Below, piece after piece: positions 20,821 through 29,151 of a stretch of 64,000 nt of DNA. The position numbers were made by a program, and so were the translations under genes. This DNA is from Nothopassalora personata (taxonomy: Eukaryota > Ascomycota > Dothideomycetes > Mycosphaerellales > Mycosphaerellaceae): NCBI GenBank assembly GCA_033816765.1, contig CM066295.1:1302001-1366000 (forward strand), read 5' to 3'. Within the stretch, counting starts at the first letter, position 1, and the number at the start of each line of letters is the position of its first letter. Under the pieces are notes generated by a model. That model saw nothing but the letters and a program-made list of their open reading frames with translations. It had not been told where the DNA came from and searched no databases.

Positions 20821-21812
20821 CATTACTAACGACAATAGTGTTTCGAACTAAGATTATCGTTAACGGGCACAAGATAGATGCTATAATAGATTCCGGAGTA
20901 AGCGGGAACTTTACCTCCGAATTATTTATTATAAGATATAGGATCGCTACCTATAAGAAGAAAGAGGGTTATAAATTGATCGCGGTAGACGGATTATCCT
21001 TACCTAGTATAGAGCGCGAGACGATACCGCTACTACTTACTATCTAACGGTACTACGAGGAGATTATCTTAGATGTTACTAACATAGCTAGTCATAATAT
21101 CGTGCTAGGTATGCCTTAGTTAAGAAAGCATAATCTAGTAATCGACTAGAGAAGAGGAGTACTTACATTTAGGGAATGCGACTACGTTATCGACATTTAG
21201 CCTACGTAGCGGTAGCGTTCGCTAGTAGATAAGGTAAAGAGACAGCTAAATAGGATATAGCTTACGCCGAATAGAAGGATAGAAGAACTACCTTCGACCG
21301 GGATAGACACTAGCGTAGGGCCGCCGGGTTACGAAGTTACTAGTAGTAATAGAAGTAACGTACTATCGAAGGATACTAATATCTTAGAGTTAAGTATTCC
21401 TAAAGACTATCGTAAGTAGTCGCGACTCTTTAAAGAGGAAAGAGGTAAGGATACCTTACCTAAGTACTAACTATAGGATTATAAGATAAACATTTAGCTA
21501 GGGAAAGAGCCTCTATAGGGACCCCTATATTAAATGTCTAAGAAAGAGCTATAGACCCTACGAGAATAGCTAAAGGAGAAGCTAGCTAAAGGATAGATAA
21601 GAAGATCCACCTTAAGTGTAGGAACTCTATATATGTTCGTTCTAAAAGCAAACGGGAAGTTGCGACTCGTATAAGACTATAGGAAGTTAAACGAGATTAC
21701 GATTAAGAACCAATACCCGCTACCTAACATCGAAGAAGTATAAGATAGATTAACCGGATTAGACTAGTACACGAAGATTAACCTACGAGATGCCTTCTAC
21801 GCTATACGGATA

Positions 21813-23678
21813 ACGTGCTTCACCACCGAGCGGGCCACACCACCGAGCGGGCCACTTTTGCCAAGAACTGTACCACTTCCACTTTGATTGCGACGGTATC
21901 TTAACACGACGACATCCTACAGAATCGTTACTAGGAGGACAATTCCTCTTCAGATTCTTCGCTATCTAGCAAGTCTACTTGACAGGTGCGTACGTTATGC
22001 CCCGACTCGCCACATCGCTTGCAGCGTCGTAGCCTTGGTGCTGGCCGAACACCATCTAGCGACTCTCTACTTACTTCCTGCCTCCTAGTATCCTCTGGAG
22101 GTATCAATTGCGACGCCTCATCGAAGGTTAGAGACCCTCTAGACTGAATATACTTGCGCTTTCGTGCTTTCCGCTGTGTAAGGGCCTCGTTAGACTTGCG
22201 TAGCTCACTGATCTCGCTTCGCATAAGAGCCATCTGATGCGCTATCTCTCTACTCCCTTTCACAAGCTGATGCACCCCTTCCTGTAACGAGTTTGGCGAT
22301 GAACCTGCCCGGGCACGCATTTTGTTCGTTACTAGTGTCGATTGAGAGTCGAATTCTTTTGCAGTTCGTGGTGTCTTCGACTCCCAAGGGGTAGAGTCCG
22401 GAGCTGGAGGCGTTGGCGTACGTAGCTTAACATCAAGCTTGTCTATCACTGCCTGTGGATTGAATGGAACCAAACCAGCGCCTCTGAAGCTCGATAGGAT
22501 GTTCTCCTGTCTAAATACAGCGTCATGGGCAGCCCGGAAGGCGCGTAGGAACTCTACTTTGTCGATATGAGTGATGCGCTGGCGTGCCAAGCCCGAGAGC
22601 TGAGCACCGTATGCCTTCTTCAAAGGCGAATAGCAACCCACATCCAATGGCTGGAGTAAGTGCGAGGCGTGCGATGGCATACATAGGGCCAAGATCTTGT
22701 ATTCCTTGCACAGATTCTGGAATGCCTTCGAGTTGTGGCTCTCGTGGCCATCGATAATGAGCAGTCTCCATGCCCCAGTCGTACGAGCTACAGTATGCTT
22801 CTGGAAATGCTCCAGCCACCGTATACCGAACTCATTGTTGGTCCAGCCGTTCTCTGTTAGCCCGATTGTCCAGTCTGGACCCAAGTTGCCGTCTTGGTAC
22901 CAGGTACTGATGTGCTGTTTGCCTGCAAGGATGACGTAGGGTGGGAGCGCTGTTCCGTCTGCACAGATGGTCTCAATCACTGTTGCCCATTCTCTGTTGC
23001 CCTGTTGGACGACCTTCCTCTTTCCACCACGCCTTTCTGAACCCGTAACGACGCTCTGCGACGTAATAACACCCATCATAAACCCTGTCTCGTCAAAGTT
23101 GTAGGTGTCCTGGTCGAGGATGCCATACTTCTCCTTCATATTACGCACAAGCAAGAACCACTTCTCGATAACGTCTGGATCTTCCATTAGGGCTCGCTGA
23201 CGATCGTATCCACGTGTCATGCGAACCTTTAGCTCACGATGCCGCCCAATGAACCTGTCTGTCCAATTGAGACCAGCGGGCTTGAGGCCCTTCTCTTGTA
23301 GCAATGAATCGGCCATTGCTCGTACGCTAGCCTTTGATGGCGGGAAACCTCTAAGATCCAGCTCGAGTATGTACTCAAGTATCACCCTCTCTTCTAGCTC
23401 TGTAAGCTTCTTCGAATTGGGCTCGCAGTCACCCCGAGGAGGTCGTCCATTCAATCGATACCCTAGTGTGGTTCGAGACGCGTCGTATACCTTTGCAGCA
23501 AGTCGATTCGTGATTGTCGCGTCGCGTTTCGTGGCCTGGACAGCTAAGGTCAGTTTGGCCTCGTTTGAAGACAATACACGCTGTAATGGTGGTTGCATAG
23601 CTGTATCTGTGGAAGTGGTACAGTTCTTGGCAAAAGTGGCCCGCTCGGTGGTGTGGCCCGCTCGGTGGTGAAGCACGT
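21813..23678 (-). mobile_element. Intact pogo/Fot1-like DNA transposon
   Basis: 1,866 bp bounded by TA (21811-21812 and 23679-23680). It has 70-bp terminal inverted repeats (21813-21882 and 23609-23678) that are perfect on reading. Inside each repeat the 17-mer ACCACCGAGCGGGCCAC occurs twice in tandem. It carries a complete transposase gene and no RIP damage. The interrupted sequence is RT of element A; the uninterrupted sequence is seen in E2 (31545-31575 on the other strand). Confidence 0.95.
21931..23598 (-). CDS. Pogo/Fot1-type DDE transposase
   Basis: Cut-and-paste transposase for the surrounding element. The frame is open from 23676, inside the inverted repeat; the first ATG outside it (23598) gives 555 aa and is preferred. 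In the numbering of the 581-aa open frame: an N-terminal psq-type helix-turn-helix (about 30-80), a CENP-B/Tc5-type DNA-binding domain (about 90-160), and a DDE_1 catalytic core with D195 (FDETGF), D309 (IIDGHESH) and D345 (QPLDVG). The last two are separated by 35 residues, as in pogo/Fot1. A Ser/Arg/Lys helix and a CCHC zinc knuckle C552-x2-C555-x4-H560-x4-C565 precede an acidic tail. Uninterrupted frame and perfect inverted repeats suggest it may still be mobile. Confidence 0.93.
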   Translation of the reverse strand: MQPPLQRVLSSNEAKLTLAVQATKRDATITNRLAAKVYDASRTTLGYRLNGRPPRGDCEPNSKKLTELEERVILEYILELDLRGFPPSKASVRAMADSLLQEKGLKPAGLNWTDRFIGRHRELKVRMTRGYDRQRALMEDPDVIEKWFLLVRNMKEKYGILDQDTYNFDETGFMMGVITSQSVVTGSERRGGKRKVVQQGNREWATVIETICADGTALPPYVILAGKQHISTWYQDGNLGPDWTIGLTENGWTNNEFGIRWLEHFQKHTVARTTGAWRLLIIDGHESHNSKAFQNLCKEYKILALCMPSHASHLLQPLDVGCYSPLKKAYGAQLSGLARQRITHIDKVEFLRAFRAAHDAVFRQENILSSFRGAGLVPFNPQAVIDKLDVKLRTPTPPAPDSTPWESKTPRTAKEFDSQSTLVTNKMRARAGSSPNSLQEGVHQLVKGSREIAHQMALMRSEISELRKSNEALTQRKARKRKYIQSRGSLTFDEASQLIPPEDTRRQEVSRESLDGVRPAPRLRRCKRCGESGHNVRTCQVDLLDSEESEEELSS

Positions 23679-24594
23679 TAGTAGAAGGAGAAGAATAGAA
23701 AACCGCTTTTAGAATAAGATACGGACTTTACGAATTCTTAGTTATGCTAATAGGATTAACTAACGTACCCGCATCCTATTAAGACCTTATTAACGAAACA
23801 CTTAGAGACCTACTCGACGTATACGTTATCGCTTATATAGACGATATATTAGTCTACACGAAAGGATCCCTTTAGAATTATATAAAGCAAGTCTAGGACG
23901 TATTTAAACGACTTACGCGTTTAGGATTTAAGACAGCACCCGAGAAATGCGAATTCTATAAGAAAGAAGTTAAATTCTTAGGCTTTATTATTAGCACTAT
24001 AGGGATAACGATCGACCCTACGAAGACACAGTCGATTAGAGAATAGCTAGAACTAAAAACAGTTAAGGACGTATAATTATTCCTTAGACTAGCGAACTAC
24101 AACCGGAAATTTATTAAGGACTACGTAAAGATAACAGCACTAATAACGATACTTATAAGAAAAGACGTTACCTAGAAATAGGGAGAGGAATAGATTAAAG
24201 CGTTTAAGAAACTTAAGGAATAATGCGCTTTAGCCCCTACGCTTCGACTATTCGATAGTAGTAAGGAAGTCTATATCGAGACCGATACGTCTAATATAGC
24301 AATAGGCGCGTGTCTAATATAGATATACGATAGGTAGAGACACCTAGTAGCCTATTACTCCCGGAAAATGACTATAGCGGAATAGAACTACGACATCTAT
24401 AATAAAGAGCTTCTAGCTATCGTTACTACTATATAACATTAGAGAGTATATGTCGAGGACCTACCGAAGTTAACGATTCTTTCTAACTATAAGAATCTTA
24501 CGTACTTTACGACGACGAAAGAGCTTACCCGAAGGCAAGCCCGCTAGTCGGAGCTACTAGGATAGTATAAGTTCGAAATTAAATATACTCTAGG

Positions 24595-24791
24595 TGTTAA
24601 AGGGATGTCGTAATGTATAGTACGCCCACGACCTACTAGTCGTAGATGAACTAATTCTTGCCTTTTGTTTAAGACGCATCGCGCGTCGCAAGGTGTACTT
24701 ATGCGTGTTACGTGCGGCTTAGTAGCCGGTCGCGACCGTATGTTACATATAAGGCCATATATAGGGGTTAGCTACTAGGCTGCCCCTTACA
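24595..24791 (-). repeat. 3' LTR of E3
   Basis: 197 bp, TGTTAAAGGGATGTCG to GCCCCTTACA on the plus strand. Matches 37075-37271 with scattered C/T and G/A differences typical of RIP. Confidence 0.9.
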
Positions 24792-25089
24792 ATTGCCTCC
24801 CCTCCCGTGCGAGCTGTCCTTAGCTCGCTAGTTGCTACGTAGAGGCTTCTATGTACTTCTAGAACTATAGTTGCTATACGGCCTACATGCGGGTTACGTA
24901 CGTGTCGTTATGTAGGTATAGGTAAGTGAGGCTTAGTTACTATGCCGACGTAGCTAGTTAGGGGCATAAAACTCTAGCCTAACCTAGCCCTTTCTTAGTA
25001 CGCTCCCTAGCTTATTACCTTCGCTATACTACTACTACGCACCCGTACCGCACTATTATCGTAAGCGCCTCGCTAGTATTATTATTATT

Positions 25090-26140
25090 ATGATGTCTAC
25101 CGTACCCTCCTCGCCGCTATTCTCTAGCCGCTCCGCCTCCTCTAGTAGTACTAGTAGCGATAGCACTACTAGCGCCGTAGAAGACGAGCGCCGCTAGGCG
25201 GCTCTAGTACGCAACGCCCCTAGAACGCCTAGTAGTCGCAAGCGACTAGCATTACCCTCGTAGCTACTAACGCCCTCGCCCGCTACTAAGCTCTCGTAGA
25301 GAATTAACATATATATACGGTGCCTCCCGTACTTCGTTAGGGGTAAGTCTCTACGCGCGTCGCCTACGATTCGTATACTAACTACTTACTAGACGAGGCC
25401 GATGACTGTAATAGTGTTACTACCGGCGAGCTCCTAAAGAAGTGTAGCCGCTGTAGGCGTAGTAAACACAGCTGCGTGCCTAACACTAGCTACGCCATCG
25501 CCTCGCTAGTAAGCCGCCTACGCGCCGCGCGGTCCTAGCGCGACTTCCTTACGGCCATAATAGGCTAGGCGCCTATAGACCTCTAGTAGTAGGAGCTAGT
25601 AGAGTAGATCCGCCTATGTGCCTAGCTAGGTAACGACATTAAGGAGGTAAGTCGCTACTTCGCTCGTGCGAGTCGACTACTACTCGCGGGGGAGGGCTCT
25701 AGTTCGTCCACTATACTTCGGCTAACCCTTCCTATAGGCCATTAGGCAGTTTAATACCTATAAGCATAAGCGTACCGGGGAGACCCGTATACGTGCCTCC
25801 GCCGCCGCCGCTACTACTGCCGCCGCCCCCGCCGCCGAAGCCCTCGCGCTCTAGTAGGAGTAGAACCGCGCCCTTAATAGGCTGTTCGAACTCGGCCGCG
25901 CCGTAAGTCGTATGTTCCTCGCCTACGTGTACCCTACTAACCGTAGTCCTAGTTCCTATAGGCGTAGAACATCGATACTACCGCCGCCGACTAGGTATTC
26001 TTACCTAAGTTACTACGTAACGACAACTAAGGCGCTCGCCTCACACGCTGCTCGCGGGCTCCTCGCCTACTACTACTCTACGTAGCCCCTAGTGGGCGCG
26101 CTACTCTTTAGCTTTTATTTTGTTTATAGTTAAGAAAAGT
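25090..26140 (+). pseudogene. Opposite-strand Cys-containing reading frame in E3 (broken)
   Basis: Lies between the chromodomain end of pol and the 3' LTR but reads on the strand opposite pol. It opens with ATGATG at 25090, a Ser-rich start, then stops. In another frame a segment with C-x2-C-x6-C (25443-25475) matches the first half of a Zn(2)Cys(6) cluster; the second half is not clear. A GC-rich Ala/Arg stretch follows (25790-25870). Position and Cys spacing resemble the extra gene of E2 and A. An intron or a frameshift must separate the Ser-rich start from the Cys segment. Confidence 0.45.
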
Positions 26141-26149
26141 TTTATTTAT

Positions 26150-27960
26150 GCTCTAGTACTAGTCTTATTTGCTTCTCCTTAACGCCTTATAGTCGGCTAC
26201 TATACGATCCGCATTCGCGAGGCCCTCCGCCGGTTCCTAGCTATTATACTTCTCTAGCTAGTCCTTCTACTAGACTAGATACTGTAGCTTACCCTTGCGC
26301 TTACGCCTATCTAGTACTGCCTCTACCTTATACTCTCCGTCCTTATTAGCTAGAGGGGGTACGGGTCCATCCTCATCGCTACCGATATACGGCTCGAGGA
26401 GAGAGACATAGAAGACGTTATAGAGCCTTAAGTCGGCTAGTAGCGCTAGGCGGTACGCCTACGAACCGATAGCGTCCGTAATGCGGTATAGGCCGATAAA
26501 CTTCGGACCTATCTTCTTCTTTAGCACTGCTAACTTAAGGTTCTTCGTTAATAATAGGACTAAGTTACCTACGCGGTAGGTCTTAGCTTAGTAGGTCTTA
26601 TTATAGTAGCGAGCCTAGCTTTCTACTATAGCCTTCCATCGCTCCTCGAGTATAGCGCGTAGTTTTCGCATGTAACTCGTAGCTATTACCGCTGCTAGTA
26701 CTTCCCCCCCCTAGGTCTCGTCTCGAGATCTAGTTAGTGTAGGGGTAATCTTAGGTCGCTAACCGTACGCTATTTCGAACGGACTTATCCGTAGTGTTAG
26801 GTAGATACTATTATTAGCTACGAATTTAGCAACTGCAAGCCACTTAGCCTACTTAGTTTAATTGTCACTATAGTAATAACGAAGGTATTGTTCGAGGGTT
26901 TAGTTTACCCTCTTAGTTTAGCCGTTAGTCTAAGGGTAAAAGGCCGTAGATAGCTTACGCTTTACACGCGCCTTGAAGTAGAAGTTACTCTAAAACTGAC
27001 TAGTAAAGACCGGACCTCGGTCGCTCACTATGCCTAACGGGACACTATAGTGTCGTACGACTTCGTCTCGTAGGAGCCTCGTAAGCTCCACGGCTATGCA
27101 AGTCTTCGTCGTCAGGATGTATAAGCTTATTTTTAAGTAGCGATCGACTATTACTAGGATTGCATTATACACGTAACCGGCTCGCGTACTTAGAGGTAGG
27201 TCCGTAATGAAATCCATAGTGATTTCCTACTACGGTCGCTCCGGTCTAGGAAGCGGTTATAGCTCGCCGTAGGGTCGATAGCGCCTCGCCTTCGAACCCT
27301 AGTAGGTTCTATAGGCTTGGACGTATTGTTTCACGTCCGTACTAAGTGAGTCCTACTAATAATTACGTCGTAATAGCTCTTTAGTCTTAGTCCTTTTAAA
27401 GTAACCCGCGAGGACGTCGTCGTAGTACATACGAATTAGATGCAACCTAATTGCGTAATCCCTAGGTACTACGATCGCGTCTCCGCAGTACATAAGGTTA
27501 TCCTTTATATACTATCCCTTAGCGTCCCTCGCGCTTAGCGCCTACGCTAAGCATACGATACACTAGTCGTCTTACTACTACGCGATCTTTATTAAGAGTA
27601 GGATTAACTTACCCGTCGAGCTATAAGCTTAACCCTATATTACTATAGCGCACACTACTACTAGTAAAGACGGCTTATCTTAATAGGGAAGGTCACCTCT
27701 CCGTACTACTATCGCCGCGCCTATGTCGCCCTATATCACCTCGTAGGTAGTAAGTACGCGCTTTACCGTGGGCTCGCTTATCCCTTCTAGAGACTCCTTC
27801 TAGAAAGATAGCTTACTTTATAAGGTAGGTAGTAAGTTCGAAGTTTGTTGCGTTATAGCTACGTAGTTACTACGTCTCGAAGGCGCGTCGGCTAGGTTAG
27901 TCTTACCCGGCCGATGCTCCACTATAAAATTAAAAGACTATAGGAACGTAGCCTATCGAG
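26150..27960 (-). pseudogene. pol of E3, 3' part: integrase and chromodomain (broken)
   Basis: A 75-aa open remnant (26990-27217) is integrase core: MDFITDLPLS with the first catalytic Asp and VSDRGPVF with the second. Downstream, about 26160-26340 reads as a chromodomain (YKVEAVLDRR, then an LQYLV strand), which makes E3 a chromovirus. RIP-type stops break the frame. It is separated from its RT by insertion of E2. Confidence 0.85.
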
Positions 27961-27965
27961 CTTAC

Positions 27966-28374
27966 TGTTATTGTCTCGTTCCAGGGCTAGTCTCAAAAGA
28001 GAGATAAGTCAAGTCACGTGGCGGTATTATTCTTTGGAGAGGCTGAAGCAAGCTGAGCGAAGATGAATGATAGGAATAAGAGTTGTATTCCAATCAGTGA
28101 GATAGTAACATGAGTTGAACGCATCAGAACCATAAGGGTTTCTAGCGTTCCTAAATACAAAGGAGATAGAGCGTTTGCTCTCCGTGCTCTCCATGCTCTC
28201 CATGCTCTCTCGAGATCACCGAGATCAACGAGATCAAGGAGATCACTTCAGTTGCTCTCTCGGTTCCTTGGTTTTATTCCTGCGGGTGAGAGAGCACTTC
28301 TCGGGCGGAAGCGCCCACCAATTGTGGAGGTCTGATTGGTTAGCTTCCTTCAGCCCCAGATCAGAACCGTAACA
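27966..28374 (-). repeat. 3' LTR of E2
   Basis: 409 bp; on the minus strand TGTTACGGTT to GACAATAACA. It contains four GATCTC-based 9-mers and three AGAGCATGG-type 9-mers (plus-strand 28185-28245), a plausible enhancer-like array in U3. Confidence 0.95.
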
Positions 28375-28449
28375 CCATCCCCCTTTTAGCCTAGCTCTGT
28401 CCCAGAGCTTCATAAGTCATGTTGTACTTCTTTTTCGTGTCTCGCAACG

Positions 28450-29013
28450 ATGTCTTTTTCCTCCCAATCCAAATCTACCGCTCGCCGCAAGAAGAAAGCC
28501 CAGCAGATCTTTCGTGACGGTGATACCGCGATGCGTCCGTGTGATTCTTGTTAAAAGGAGGGCCGTGTGTGCAAGGTGCACATCTCATCTGGTCGCTGTT
28601 CCGAGTGCTGGCAGCGGAATCTGAAGAGTTGCAATGCGAGGGTAACCGAGGGCGAGTGGAAGCGCTTATCGCTTCAGCGGAAGAAATTGTTGCAGGAACT
28701 GGATACCGCGAAGAGGATTCTTAGTGAAAGGCAGGATGCCTTAATGGAAGCGCATGCAAAGGAAATGCGCCTTCGTAAGCAATTGGATGCGGTTGATCAG
28801 AAGGTTGCGGAGGGTCGTTCGTTGGAAGATCGGTTGTTGCTAGACGAGGATCCAGGGGCGCAGGAGTACGCTGTAGCAGACGCGGATCCTAGTGCTCCCA
28901 ATCTGTCCTTGTCTCCTTGGACCTGGAGTGCTGTCGAAGGTCTTCCGGACGACTTCTGGCTTTCTCCTTCTGGCGAGACGGTGCCGTCGGTGGCTCAGCC
29001 GTCTCCTTCGTAA
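28450..29013 (+). pseudogene. Opposite-strand Zn(2)Cys(6)-like gene of E2, one nonsense codon
   Basis: It reads on the plus strand, opposite gag and pol, between pol and the 3' LTR. From ATG 28450 to TAA 29011-29013 there are 187 sense codons plus one in-frame TAA (codon 35, 28552-28554), where a single C to T change of CAA would explain the stop. Cysteines at 31, 34, 41, 50, 53 and 61 give C-x2-C-x6-C-x8-C-x2-C-x7-C, the exact spacing of fungal Zn(2)Cys(6) binuclear clusters. A Lys/Arg-rich segment (12-16) precedes it. A charged helix with Leu/Lys/Glu repeats (about 75-125) could form a coiled coil, and the C-terminus is acidic and Ser/Pro-rich, like an activation domain. Element A has the same gene at 38950-39432. 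The transcription-factor-like role is inference. A second start after the stop (GTG at 28567) would lose the first two cysteines. Confidence 0.75.
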
Positions 29014-29053
29014 GGGTATTTATTTGTAAGTTGTGTCCCTGTTCTTATCAATC

Positions 29054-29124
29054 GGCTGGGTAGCTCAGTGGTAGAGCGCAAGCTGTCTACACTCTTGAGG
29101 TCGTGTTCGATTCCTACTCCAGTC
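29054..29124 (+). ncRNA. tRNA-like sequence inside E2
   Basis: 71 nt between the opposite-strand gene and the end of pol. The 7-bp acceptor stem GGCTGGG/TCCAGTC closes with two G-U pairs. The D arm GCTC-AGTGGTA-GAGC is perfect and includes an A-box-like TAGCTCAGTGG. The B-box region TGTTCGATTCC has one mismatch. The anticodon arm can pair four to five bases, but its loop is about 9 nt rather than 7, so no anticodon is assigned. The T stem is two bases short compared with the copy in element A, which has a good GTAGG/CTTAC T stem. It is thus a conserved module that is probably no longer a standard tRNA here. Confidence 0.6.
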
Positions 29125-29151
29125 GTCCGTTTGCTCAAAAGTTACCATGTC

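Larger units (their letters stand above)
20838..24594 (+). pseudogene. pol of element A, part 1: protease, RT, RNase H (broken)
   Basis: A 69-aa open remnant at 20838-21047 shows the protease motif IIDSG and aligns with the first 70 residues of E2 Pol. RT and RNase H follow, split at 21812 by the DNA transposon. The YxDD box is at about 23835-23850 (AYIDDILVYTKG in E2-like context). Stops are nearly all TAG/TAA at sites where E2 has CAG, CAA or TGG. It is cut at 24594 by E3 and resumes at 37277. Confidence 0.85.

Noticed and set aside
29054..29124. The tRNA-like sequence as an amber-suppressor tRNA for the gag TAG stop
   Set aside because: The loop does contain a CUA triplet, but the loop length is abnormal so no anticodon can be assigned, and pol is in another frame, so suppression alone would not make Gag-Pol.
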